DNA from: Bacteroidales bacterium
GTDB lineage: Bacteria > Bacteroidota > Bacteroidia > Bacteroidales > UBA932
Length of the DNA: 24,172 bases
Reading direction: 5' to 3'
Assembly (NCBI GenBank): GCA_009774765.1
Contig: VSOK01000041.1
Location: 1 to 24,172 of the forward strand
Below the pieces are notes generated by a model. That model was not told the origin of the DNA. It saw nothing but the letters and a program-made list of their open reading frames with translations, and ran no database searches. The position numbers and the translations under genes were made by a program. Positions 1 to 8,247 of this stretch are shown here, one piece after another. Within the stretch, counting starts at the first letter, position 1; the number at the start of each line of letters is the position of its first letter.

Positions 1-25
1 TTTTTTTGTGTCGCCCTGGAACGCA

Positions 26-55
26 CAACGGTGTGGGGTTAACCCCACACCGTTG
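26..55. repeat. Perfect 30-bp palindrome downstream of the PgpH-like gene
   Basis: Two 15-base arms pair perfectly with no mismatch. As RNA it would form a GC-rich stem of about 13 bp closed by a UUAA loop. It lies 39 bp past the stop codon of the minus-strand gene ending at 95. Neither side carries a clean U tract in the right direction: the run of seven T at 1-7 is on the plus strand ahead of the hairpin. It could be a factor-assisted or bidirectional transcription end, or a protein-binding palindrome. Confidence 0.6.
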
Positions 56-94
56 CACTTCTATCTTGAATCTTCATCCGAAAACAGGAATGTA

Positions 95-2131
95 CTACTT
101 TCCGTTTCTTGAAAGACGTTTCGGATAGACGACCCTTGCGTGGTAGACCTGCATAAGATACTCCTTCAGCACATTTTTGAGTATGCTCAACTCCTTGAGC
201 GAAATGTCCGCATCATCGAACTGTCCGTCCTGCATCTTGGTCCGGAAAATCCGTTCCACGAGCTCTGAAATATTGTTCTGGGAAAAATCCTTCAAAGTCC
301 TCGAAGCTGCCTCCAGTGTATCGCAGAGCATAAGTACGATCTGTTCTTTGGTCGTAGGACGGTGTCCTTTATAGCAGAAATCAGAAGCATCGGCAGGATT
401 GCCCCCCTGTTCGAGATATTTGTTGTAGAAATATGCCGTACAGGTATTTCCGTGATGGGTAACGATAAACTCCTTTATCACACCCGGAAGGTTGGCCTTC
501 TCAGCTATGGCAAGACCGTCGGTAACATGCCTGATGATGTCCTTGGCACTGTCCGAAGGCGAAAGCCCCTCGTGGTAATGCGCCCCGAGAGTCTCGTTCT
601 CAATGAAGCACAGAGGATTGGCTGTCTTACCTATATCATGGTACAGCGCGCCGGCACGCACAAGAAGCACATTGGCACCGATTGCACGGGCAGCGGCATC
701 GGCCATATTCATGACCTGAAGCGAATGCTGGAAAGTGCCCGGAGCCTTGTGGGCAAGTTCTCTGAGCAGCTTGTTGTTGGTATCGCTCAGCTCTATCAGA
801 CGCGAATTGGACACAAGCGCGAAAATACGCTCAAAAAGATATATCAGAGGATATCCGGCCACGGAGAAGAACGCCCCGAGACTCAGATAAAGCAGTGACT
901 GGTAGTCATTGAACCCTTTCATTCCGGCTATCAGCCTGAACATGAAGAAGGTCGTCAGCAGCGACAGAAGCACAAAGAACGCCGTCACGAACTGCTGCCA
1001 CCCCTTATGGAAATATCTGAATGAGAAAATAGCCGTCACGCCTGCCACAAGATACATAATAAAGAGTTCTATACCGTTATGTGCAAAAAGCAGAAGCGGG
1101 AGCAGCGACACCATATATACCGGATAGACCACCTTCGTCCTGAAGAATGCCACAAGATACAGCGCGATCAGGGAGAACGGTACAAGATACATATTTTCGT
1201 GTCCGGTACGCTCCACCACATAGGTAGCGAGCACAGCTATGAAAAATACCACAAGAAGATAGCAGTATCTGTTGAATTCCGAAAATATATTCGGGTTGGT
1301 ATAAAATATCGTGAAGAAAAGGATGAATACCAGCGCGAACGCCAGCAGGGCATTGCCTCCCCAAAGCAGGAACTGCGATCCGGTATAGCCGAGGCTGTTT
1401 TCATACTCTGCCTTGTACGAATCAAGGAGCTGCTCGATCTCTGCTGTGACTATCTCTCCGTGGGAGACTATCAGCTGGCCTGTATTTACAACCCCTGAAG
1501 TAGGAGAGATATAATCCACGGACTCGTCGTGTATCAGTTCCGTAGTCTGGGGATCGAACTCCAGATTCGGAACAATGAGGTCATAGACACCGCTGTAGCG
1601 GCACAGGGAATCCACATCACAGTCAATATTTCTGCGTCTGAGTTCTGAAAGAAGCCTCGCGCGTGCCTCCGAGACCCTATATGTCTCAGATACGGGATAT
1701 TTGGAAGCCCTTTTGTCCTTCTGGATATAGATTACGGACCAGGTGTTGCCCGAACCGTCCTCAAGCTCCGACACGACTCCGCGGGAATAGATCTCGGCCA
1801 TTATCTTCTGGATCGCCGGCCTGAGATAATTGTAGTCCCCAAGATTCGCGGACTCGACAGCGTGCATCTTCTCATCAGCCACGCCTTCGGAATACCTGTA
1901 ATAAGGTATGACTCCGGAACCGGCCTTCTCCCTCTCCTCCTGAAGCTGCGCCGCAGTCTTCAGAATCGGGAAATCAAACTGTGAAATCAATGTTTCATAC
2001 ATCCAGGGAGAACCCTTTTTGTAGTCATATTTGAAATTGCCGGTACGCGGCATAAACAGGAATATGAAAACAAACAGGACTGCAAGCGGCAGATAAACCT
2101 TATAGCCGTGCGGGAATCTGACCTTATCCAT
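95..2131 (-). CDS. pgpH: PgpH-like 7TM HD-domain phosphodiesterase (probable cyclic-di-AMP hydrolase)
   Basis: A 678-aa membrane protein with the full PgpH architecture. There is one N-terminal membrane segment (about 11-27), an extracytoplasmic 7TMR-HDED-like region (about 30-245), a cluster of hydrophobic helices (about 252-440) and a cytoplasmic HD domain (about 455-660). HD-family metal ligands are visible: APGTFQHS (His469), YHDIGK (His498, Asp499), THHG (His559, His560) and a downstream CDTLEAASRT segment. The family cleaves cyclic-di-AMP, linking turnover to osmotic and cell-wall homeostasis; that activity is inferred here. The ATG at 2131 is 11 bp after the dehydrogenase stop, so it is probably the last gene of that minus-strand operon. 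Length is normal for the family and no catalytic residue appears to be missing. Confidence 0.9.
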   Translation of the reverse strand: MDKVRFPHGYKVYLPLAVLFVFIFLFMPRTGNFKYDYKKGSPWMYETLISQFDFPILKTAAQLQEEREKAGSGVIPYYRYSEGVADEKMHAVESANLGDYNYLRPAIQKIMAEIYSRGVVSELEDGSGNTWSVIYIQKDKRASKYPVSETYRVSEARARLLSELRRRNIDCDVDSLCRYSGVYDLIVPNLEFDPQTTELIHDESVDYISPTSGVVNTGQLIVSHGEIVTAEIEQLLDSYKAEYENSLGYTGSQFLLWGGNALLAFALVFILFFTIFYTNPNIFSEFNRYCYLLVVFFIAVLATYVVERTGHENMYLVPFSLIALYLVAFFRTKVVYPVYMVSLLPLLLFAHNGIELFIMYLVAGVTAIFSFRYFHKGWQQFVTAFFVLLSLLTTFFMFRLIAGMKGFNDYQSLLYLSLGAFFSVAGYPLIYLFERIFALVSNSRLIELSDTNNKLLRELAHKAPGTFQHSLQVMNMADAAARAIGANVLLVRAGALYHDIGKTANPLCFIENETLGAHYHEGLSPSDSAKDIIRHVTDGLAIAEKANLPGVIKEFIVTHHGNTCTAYFYNKYLEQGGNPADASDFCYKGHRPTTKEQIVLMLCDTLEAASRTLKDFSQNNISELVERIFRTKMQDGQFDDADISLKELSILKNVLKEYLMQVYHARVVYPKRLSRNGK

Positions 2132-2142
2132 ATAAAAATTTC

Positions 2143-2961
2143 TTATTTCTTCCTGAACGGGCTGTCAGGCTCTTTGGCCATATAGCTGAACTCCAGCCTG
2201 TCAGTCAGACGCGGGAACCATTTGTTCATAAATACGGTAAGCTTGCCTATCGGAGTCAGTATCATCTCCGACTTGCGTCTGGCAAGTCCCTTCGCCATAT
2301 ATTCGGCAACCTTCTCCGCCGTCATCATCCTGCCCTCGTCACGCGGAGTCTTTCCCTGACGTGAGCCGTCGGCTGTAAGCGCGGCGTTGCGGACATTGGA
2401 TGCAGTAAAGCCAGGTGCAAACACCATGACATGGAGACCGTCATACAGATGCTCTATCCTCAATGTGTCAAGGAACCCCCTGATTGCATATTTGGAAGAC
2501 GAGTACCCTGTCCTGCCCGGAAGTCCGGCATAACCCGCGATAGATATTACACCTACCACAGAGCCTTTTGCTTCAAGCAGATAAGGGAGTGCGAACTTGG
2601 TGCAGTACACAGTCCCCCAGAAGTTCACATCCATCAGCGACTTGACCACGCTCAGATCGAGATCCCGGAAAAGGGCCCTCATGGAAAGTCCGGCATTGTT
2701 GACAAGAATGTCTATCCTTCCGAATCTGCTGACTGTCTGTTCAATGAGATTACGGCAGTCCGCTTCAACGGAAACATCCGTCTTTACGCATAGGACATTA
2801 TCCGTCCCGATCTCCTTCGCTACAGCCTCCAGTTTGTCGAGAGACCTTGCCGCCAGACTCAGCCTGGCTCCGTATGAGGCGAATAATTTGGCAGAAGCCA
2901 ACCCAATTCCTGAGCTGGCTCCTGTAATAATAATTACCTTATTCTGAAAGTAATTCTTCAT
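2143..2961 (-). CDS. Short-chain dehydrogenase/reductase (candidate 3-keto lipid-base reductase)
   Basis: A 272-aa classical SDR. Numbered from the chosen start, it has the Rossmann nucleotide motif TGASSGIG (13-20), NNAG (88-91), and the catalytic Ser140, Tyr153 and Lys157 (YSSSK). The ATG at 2961 is chosen because it places the first beta strand at the N-terminus as is usual. In-frame alternatives are ATG at 2979 and 2988 and a TTG at 3006 just after the previous stop. The gene follows the alpha-oxoamine synthase on the same strand with a gap of about 50 bp. Since such synthases release a 3-keto base that must be reduced, this neighbour is a natural candidate for the ketoreductase. That role is inferred from context; sequence alone shows only an NAD(P)-dependent SDR. 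Confidence 0.88.
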   Translation of the reverse strand: MKNYFQNKVIIITGASSGIGLASAKLFASYGARLSLAARSLDKLEAVAKEIGTDNVLCVKTDVSVEADCRNLIEQTVSRFGRIDILVNNAGLSMRALFRDLDLSVVKSLMDVNFWGTVYCTKFALPYLLEAKGSVVGVISIAGYAGLPGRTGYSSSKYAIRGFLDTLRIEHLYDGLHVMVFAPGFTASNVRNAALTADGSRQGKTPRDEGRMMTAEKVAEYMAKGLARRKSEMILTPIGKLTVFMNKWFPRLTDRLEFSYMAKEPDSPFRKK

Positions 2962-3011
2962 AATCGACTTTTTTGACATTCCAGGCATAGCCAGGAATGC
3001 TGACAATAAAA

Positions 3012-4271
3012 TTATCTGATGGTCATTGCTGCGATTTCATCTCCGTCGTATACACCGGCATCAAGTTTCTTCTTGATTTCAGCAAAAGCCTTCAAAGTAT
3101 ATTCGACATCCTCCATAGTATGAACAGCGGTGCTGACGATCCTGAAGATGATCATTCCCTTAGGGATTACAGGATATACTACGATAGAGCAGAAGATTCC
3201 GTAATCCTCACGGAGTTCCTTCGCAATTTTTGTAGCCTGTGCCGGAGTACCTGGAAGATGCACCGGAGTAACGCATGCCTCAGCCTCGCCTATGTTGAAT
3301 CCGAGATCTGTGAAACCTTTCTGGATAGCGTGGGTGATAGTCCAGCATTTCTCACGGAGCTGGTCGCCTTCAGGAGAGTCTATGATCTCCATACGTTTGA
3401 TGTTTCCGAGCACAAGAGCCATAGGAAGGGACTTGGCGTACATCTGGGAACGCATATTGGCGCGAAGATAGTTGATGATCTTCTTCGGACCGGCTACGAA
3501 ACCTCCGATCGAAGCCATACTCTTGGCAAATGCTCCGATATAAAGGTCGATCTCATCCATCACATTGAAATGCTCGGATGTTCCGCGTCCGTGGTCTCCG
3601 AGAAGTCCGAAACCGTGCGCGTCATCGATCATGATCCTGAAGTTGTATTTCTTCTTAAGGGCGCAGATGCCGTCAAGTTTGCCGAGCGCGCCTGTCATTC
3701 CGTATACACCTTCAGTAATGAGCAATACTCCGCCGCCGTTCTTTTCAGCTTCCTCGCAGGCTTTTGCAAGCACTTTGTCACAGTCAGCTATATCATTGTG
3801 GCGGTATTTGTATTTGCTTCCGATATGGAGGCGGATACCGTCAAGCAGACATGCGTGGCACTCCGCGTCATATACAATCACATCGTGACGGGTTGTAAGA
3901 GCGTCAATCGTAGAGACGATACCCTGGTAGCCGAAATTATAGAGGAATGCGTCTTCCTTTTTCTCGAAATCGGCGAAAATCCTTTCAAGTTTCTCGTGAT
4001 AGCGTGTATGGCCTGACATCATCCTTGCTCCCATAGGATAGGCAAGTCCCCAGTCTGCAGCTGCCTGTGCGTCAGCCTTGCGTACCTCAGGATGATTTGC
4101 AAGTCCAAGATAGTTGTTCAGGCTCCAGTTGAGTACAGGTTTGCCGTTGAATATCATATGAGGGCCAAGTTCTCCCTCCAGACGGGGATACATATAATAA
4201 CCGAACGCCTGCTCGAAATACTGTCCGATAGGACCACCCGAATCTTTCGCTATTCTATCAAAAATATCCAT
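3012..4271 (-). CDS. Alpha-oxoamine synthase (serine palmitoyltransferase or cysteate acyltransferase type)
   Basis: A 419-aa PLP-dependent fold-type I enzyme of the family containing KBL, BioF, serine palmitoyltransferase and cysteate fatty acyltransferase. The PLP lysine is Lys250 in GAFAKSMASIGGF. The DDAHG motif (216-220) supplies the aspartate and histidine facing the cofactor, and His139 lies where the ring-stacking histidine is expected. Other family-like stretches are NNYLGLANHP and PMGARMMSG. The family condenses an amino acid with an acyl-CoA or acyl-ACP with loss of CO2, giving a 3-keto amine. Its similarity to Bacteroidota forms and the following SDR gene suggest lipid-base synthesis. 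Whether the amino acid is serine (sphingolipids) or cysteate (sulfonolipids) cannot be read from the sequence. Many databases label this family 8-amino-7-oxononanoate synthase or glycine C-acetyltransferase; no biotin or threonine-catabolism genes are nearby. Confidence 0.88.
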   Translation of the reverse strand: MDIFDRIAKDSGGPIGQYFEQAFGYYMYPRLEGELGPHMIFNGKPVLNWSLNNYLGLANHPEVRKADAQAAADWGLAYPMGARMMSGHTRYHEKLERIFADFEKKEDAFLYNFGYQGIVSTIDALTTRHDVIVYDAECHACLLDGIRLHIGSKYKYRHNDIADCDKVLAKACEEAEKNGGGVLLITEGVYGMTGALGKLDGICALKKKYNFRIMIDDAHGFGLLGDHGRGTSEHFNVMDEIDLYIGAFAKSMASIGGFVAGPKKIINYLRANMRSQMYAKSLPMALVLGNIKRMEIIDSPEGDQLREKCWTITHAIQKGFTDLGFNIGEAEACVTPVHLPGTPAQATKIAKELREDYGIFCSIVVYPVIPKGMIIFRIVSTAVHTMEDVEYTLKAFAEIKKKLDAGVYDGDEIAAMTIR

Positions 4272-4319
4272 AATTTATATTAATTAGTACACTTTTCTTT
4301 AGTTAAAATATAAAATCAA

Positions 4320-4362
4320 ATAAAATGAGAACTGATCTGCAACGCAGAAAACACCATTTTAT
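4320..4362 (-). terminator. Possible weak terminator after gyrB
   Basis: Just past the gyrB stop on the minus strand lies a nested inverted repeat. The outer 8-bp arms (4355-4362 with 4320-4327) enclose a 5-bp stem with a 3-nt loop (4336-4348), and a T-rich stretch follows. The outer stem is AT-only and the internal loops are large, so read-through into the synthase gene is likely. The rest of the 97-bp gap is AT-rich, with no convincing TAnnTTTG box. Confidence 0.3.
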
Positions 4363-4368
4363 CTGGTT

Positions 4369-6357
4369 TTACGCATCAATATTGGCATAATGAGCATTCG
4401 CCTCGATAAACTCTCTGCGCGGCGGCACATCATCTCCCATAAGCATAGAGAAAGTACGCTCCGCTTCGGCAGCATTGTCGATAGTGATCTGACGGAGAAG
4501 ACGTCTGGCAGGATCCATAGTAGTGGACCAGAGCTGCTCGTCACTCATCTCTCCGAGACCTTTGTAACGCTGCACGGTAACACCTTTGTCAGAGCCTCCG
4601 CCGAGTTCCATAGTGGCATTCCTGCGGTCTTCCTCTGTCCAGCAGTACCTTTCCGTCTTGCCTTTCTTGACAAGATAGAGAGGAGGAGTCGCAAGATATA
4701 CATATCCGTTGCGGATAAGGTCAAACATATAACGGAAGAAGAATGTAAGGATTAGTGTCGCGATATGTGAACCGTCGACATCGGCATCGGTCATTATTAT
4801 GACCTTATGATAGCGGAGCTTTGAAAGGTTGAGAGCCTTGCTGTCCTCCTCCGTGCCCACTGTCACTCCAAGGGCGGTGTATATATTGCGTATTTCCTCA
4901 CTTTCGAACACACGGTGCTCCATAGCCTTCTCCACATTGAGGATCTTACCCCTGAGAGGAAGTATGGCCTGTGTGAAGCGGTCGCGGCCCTGCTTTGCGG
5001 TACCGCCTGCGGAATCTCCCTCGACAAGGAAGAGTTCGCAACGCTCCGGATCCCTCTCGGAACAGTCTGCAAGCTTTCCTGGCATGCCTGCACCTGACAT
5101 GACCGTCTTGCGCTGGACCATTTCACGTGCCTTGCGTGCGGCGTGACGTGCAGTAGCTGCAAGAATGACCTTCTCAATGATCATCTTGGCTTCCTTCGGA
5201 TTCTCCTCAAGATATGTGTCGAGAGCGGCTGCAGTCGCCTGGGATACGGCAGACACGACTTCAGGGTTACCGAGCTTCGTCTTTGTCTGTCCTTCGAACT
5301 GAGGCTCAGCGACCTTGACGGAAATTACGGCAGTAAGTCCCTCGCGGTAGTCTGATGCATCGATTTCAAATTTGAGCTTGGCAAGCATACCGTTCTTCTC
5401 CGCATAGTTCTTCAATGTCCTTGAAAGACCCGTACGGAATCCCTGGAGATGCGTACCTCCCTCTATAGTGTTGATGTTGTTCACGTACGAATGGAGCTTC
5501 TCCGAAAAACCTGTATTGTACTGGAGAGCCACCTCGATAGGAATGATCTTGTCAGTCTCAAGGCAGATAGGCTCAGGGATGAGCTTTTCGGAACCTCCGT
5601 CAAGATACTCCACGAATTCTTTGAGTCCGGTCTCGGAATAGAACACCTCAGCAACATTCTTCTCTGCCGCAAAGACTCCCTTTGGAGCACCCTCGTAAGG
5701 GTCCCTCTTGTCTGTGAGCGACAGATGTATTCCCTTATTGAGGAATGCCAGCTCGCGGAGACGGGCCGCCAACGTGTCGTATTTGTATGTCTGAGTCGTA
5801 GCGAAGATCTCGGCATCAGGATGGAAAGTAACAAAAGTACCTGTATCTGAAGCCTCTCCGATCACATCTACTGAAGTGGTCGGCTTTCCTTTTGAATATT
5901 CCTGGACGAAAATCTTGCCCTCACGATGGATTTCAGCCTTAAGATAGTCTGAAAGGGCATTCACGCAGGACACACCGACACCGTGCAGACCTCCGGACAC
6001 CTTGTAGCTGTCCTTGCTGAACTTTCCGCCGGCGTGGAGCACTGTCAGTACCACCTCCAGAGCGGAACGGTGCTCCTTCTCGTGCATACCCGTAGGAATA
6101 CCTCGTCCGTTGTCCTTTACCGTTATTGAATTGTCTTCATTGATACATACTTCAATATGAGTACAATATCCTGCAAGAGCCTCGTCTATACTGTTGTCGA
6201 CTACCTCATAAACAAGATGGTGCAAACCCCTCTCCCCTACATCTCCGATATACATTGAAGGCCTTTTCCTTACGGCCTCAAGCCCCTCAAGCACCTGAAT
6301 GCTATTCGCGGAATATTGATTTTCCGCAGCATTATTCATTTCATTTTCGTTATTCAT
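4369..6357 (-). CDS. gyrB: DNA gyrase subunit B
   Basis: A 662-aa type IIA topoisomerase ATPase subunit, partner of GyrA in introducing negative supercoils. The N-terminal GHKL ATPase shows Glu51 and Asn55 (YEVVDNSIDEA), DNGRGIP (82-88) and GGLHGVGVS (122-130). The transducer domain carries QTKTKLGN (357-364). The TOPRIM domain has EGDSAGG (446-452) and DADVDGSH (524-531), and the protein ends in the usual GyrB tail. It lacks the roughly 170-aa insert of E. coli GyrB, as is normal in this phylum. GyrB is preferred over ParE because of the LPLRGKILNVEKA segment and the C-terminal tail. The ATG at 6357 lies about 40 bp downstream of a TAAATTTG box, consistent with its own promoter. It leads the minus-strand group that continues into the lipid-base genes. 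Confidence 0.97.
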   Translation of the reverse strand: MNNENEMNNAAENQYSANSIQVLEGLEAVRKRPSMYIGDVGERGLHHLVYEVVDNSIDEALAGYCTHIEVCINEDNSITVKDNGRGIPTGMHEKEHRSALEVVLTVLHAGGKFSKDSYKVSGGLHGVGVSCVNALSDYLKAEIHREGKIFVQEYSKGKPTTSVDVIGEASDTGTFVTFHPDAEIFATTQTYKYDTLAARLRELAFLNKGIHLSLTDKRDPYEGAPKGVFAAEKNVAEVFYSETGLKEFVEYLDGGSEKLIPEPICLETDKIIPIEVALQYNTGFSEKLHSYVNNINTIEGGTHLQGFRTGLSRTLKNYAEKNGMLAKLKFEIDASDYREGLTAVISVKVAEPQFEGQTKTKLGNPEVVSAVSQATAAALDTYLEENPKEAKMIIEKVILAATARHAARKAREMVQRKTVMSGAGMPGKLADCSERDPERCELFLVEGDSAGGTAKQGRDRFTQAILPLRGKILNVEKAMEHRVFESEEIRNIYTALGVTVGTEEDSKALNLSKLRYHKVIIMTDADVDGSHIATLILTFFFRYMFDLIRNGYVYLATPPLYLVKKGKTERYCWTEEDRRNATMELGGGSDKGVTVQRYKGLGEMSDEQLWSTTMDPARRLLRQITIDNAAEAERTFSMLMGDDVPPRREFIEANAHYANIDA

Positions 6358-6396
6358 CGTATTTCAGCTTATCAATCATTAACTGTTGCAAACGGA

Positions 6397-6404
6397 CAAA
6401 TTTA
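6397..6404 (-). promoter_or_regulatory. -7 promoter box for gyrB
   Basis: The minus strand reads TAAATTTG, an exact match to the Bacteroidota TAnnTTTG -7 consensus, about 40 bp before the gyrB ATG. No clear TTTG -33 element is seen. A short 15-bp inverted repeat (6413-6427) occupies the area just upstream. Confidence 0.5.
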
Positions 6405-6468
6405 GCAATTTTTTCCGATTCTCGGAATTTTTTGTGTCAGATATGATTTTATGCAGAGAACCGTCACC

Positions 6469-8241
6469 CTATAGCGACAGAGTAATTCCGGCAGTGAATG
6501 AAATACCGCTTTCAGTATAGAGCGGAACCCTCTGGACAGTCATATTCAACAGGTTGCCGCCATATATCCAGAAAGACGCCTTCCTGTTGAAACGGTATTC
6601 CGCAGAAAGCCCCAGATCCGCATATCCCGGAAGCCTGACACTCTCCAGCTCCGCATCAGAAGACGGACGGACAAGGCCGTTGCGTGCAAGGGCGGCATTG
6701 CAGTGCAGACCGACAAATACACGTTTTTTCCAATTGTACACCACGTCGACATCAGCAGTGAAAGGAGAAGGTTCAAACACAGCCGCCTTCCTTGAACGGA
6801 GATCGGTGCCATTGCACTCAAACACGGCATCCACCGAAAGGTCCTGCGATTTCCACCCGAGATCAAGGGCAGCAAAATAATAATTGCATGAAGCATAGCC
6901 TACAGAAGGCATCCAGCCCGACAACACATTCCCCGACTGCCCGGACATCCATTCCGGAGCCTGCCCTGGAGCGACATAAGTCATGGAGCCGAACATCATA
7001 TTGGAATAATTCGCATATCCTCCGCGCAGGTCATATACAAGCCTTGACGCGATATTTCCCTTGAATCCCAAAGAAGCCTTTATCCTCTCGACACTGTTGT
7101 TCATAAGCACATTCCCTCCAAGAGCATACAAAGGAGAAAAATGGCGGTCCGATGCCAGCCTGTCAGAATAGCGGTTGATATTGTCCCCTCCCTCAGCCTT
7201 TATGTAGATATTCAGATAATTTCTGACCGCATCAAAACCTATCTCCACATCAGGGTAGAAAATCTGTCCCCTCTTCGAATGCAGTGCAGTCTTCTCCTCT
7301 GCCCTGTCACTTCCGATAAGCATTGAAATCTTGACTCCGAGATCAAGGTACCAGCGCGACTTATGAAGTATATAGTGTGGAGCAAGGCTGAACATCCCCG
7401 AATAAGAAGAAAACATCGCGCCATAGTCAGACACGTCCAGACCGATGTCAAGCAATGCTCTCTGCGTATCGGAAAAGACCGGTCCTAAAGAAGCTTTCGC
7501 TGAAAAATCGTGCTCTGTCAGATAAGACGCGGCACCGGAGCGAATCTTGTCCTCACCGTAAAGATACGACAGGTTGACGTCATAGAAAAAATATTTGTGC
7601 GCCGGATTGTTGGAAGCGACACGTACATCAGCCCTGAAGGCATCAAAATTCCTTGTCCTCAGCGTATCCTTTCCGGCATAGCCAAGATAGCCGAGATCAA
7701 AAGTGAAATATCCCGTCCTCCAGTCAGTCCGTGCATTCACACCGGCAGAAGTATAGGTATCATACCCAGAATAACGCGACTTCCCGTCCCATCCCAGTCT
7801 CCGGTCTTCAAAGGAAACAGCACGGTACCTGCCGAAATATGAACGGTGCGTGCCGTATATGCTCATAGAGAACGGAGCGCCTTTCCTGAAAGGAGGAGTG
7901 ACGACAAAATCCAGAGTAGGATGCAATGTATAACCGGCTCCGGCACGGAGGAACAGCACAGTATTCCGTCCGGACGAAGACTGCGGCTTCATATCCAGGG
8001 AATAAGGCTTGAACTCGTATGAACCCTTGTATGGATTGTCAGTGACTGCATAGTCAAAATCCAGGTCAAACCTCAGCACGCTGTCCGGAACAGCCATTTC
8101 AATGACCGGTTTCTCCGCATCTATATGCTTGGCCACATACGCCCTCGAGACTTCAACCGTAGGGTCAAGATTCTGGGAATAGGCAGCCTGTGAGACGGCA
8201 ATGCACAATGAGGCAAAGGCAATATTGTAAATTCTCTTCAT
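6469..8241 (-). CDS. Outer-membrane beta-barrel protein, plug-less TonB-receptor-like
   Basis: A 590-aa secreted protein. Residues 1-22 form a signal peptide (hydrophobic core AFASLCIAVSQAA, probable cleavage after AYS). A short periplasmic segment follows, then about 500 residues of alternating aromatic/polar strands typical of an outer-membrane barrel (for example LFLRAGAGYTLHPTLDFVV). The end, SGISFTAGITLSL, fits a final beta strand with a terminal hydrophobic residue. No TonB box or plug domain is recognisable, although databases commonly name such proteins TonB-dependent receptors. The start is 6 nt after the TPR stop, so the two are almost certainly co-transcribed and probably work together in the envelope. 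Ligand and function are unknown. Transport, assembly or structural roles are all possible. Confidence 0.82.
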   Translation of the reverse strand: MKRIYNIAFASLCIAVSQAAYSQNLDPTVEVSRAYVAKHIDAEKPVIEMAVPDSVLRFDLDFDYAVTDNPYKGSYEFKPYSLDMKPQSSSGRNTVLFLRAGAGYTLHPTLDFVVTPPFRKGAPFSMSIYGTHRSYFGRYRAVSFEDRRLGWDGKSRYSGYDTYTSAGVNARTDWRTGYFTFDLGYLGYAGKDTLRTRNFDAFRADVRVASNNPAHKYFFYDVNLSYLYGEDKIRSGAASYLTEHDFSAKASLGPVFSDTQRALLDIGLDVSDYGAMFSSYSGMFSLAPHYILHKSRWYLDLGVKISMLIGSDRAEEKTALHSKRGQIFYPDVEIGFDAVRNYLNIYIKAEGGDNINRYSDRLASDRHFSPLYALGGNVLMNNSVERIKASLGFKGNIASRLVYDLRGGYANYSNMMFGSMTYVAPGQAPEWMSGQSGNVLSGWMPSVGYASCNYYFAALDLGWKSQDLSVDAVFECNGTDLRSRKAAVFEPSPFTADVDVVYNWKKRVFVGLHCNAALARNGLVRPSSDAELESVRLPGYADLGLSAEYRFNRKASFWIYGGNLLNMTVQRVPLYTESGISFTAGITLSL

Positions 8242-8247
8242 ACTCTT

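Noticed and set aside
1079..1498. 139-codon plus-strand frame opposite the PgpH-like gene
   Set aside because: Fully antisense to a well-supported conserved gene, with low-complexity charged translation. It is a shadow of codon usage on the other strand.
3012..4271. Annotation as biotin synthesis BioF or threonine-degradation KBL
   Set aside because: The fold is shared, but there are no biotin or threonine genes nearby, and the downstream SDR fits lipid-base synthesis better.
6413..6427. 15-bp inverted repeat between the barrel gene and gyrB considered as a terminator
   Set aside because: Only a 6-bp stem, and on the transcribed (minus) strand it is followed by A rather than T. At most it is a weak operator near the gyrB promoter.
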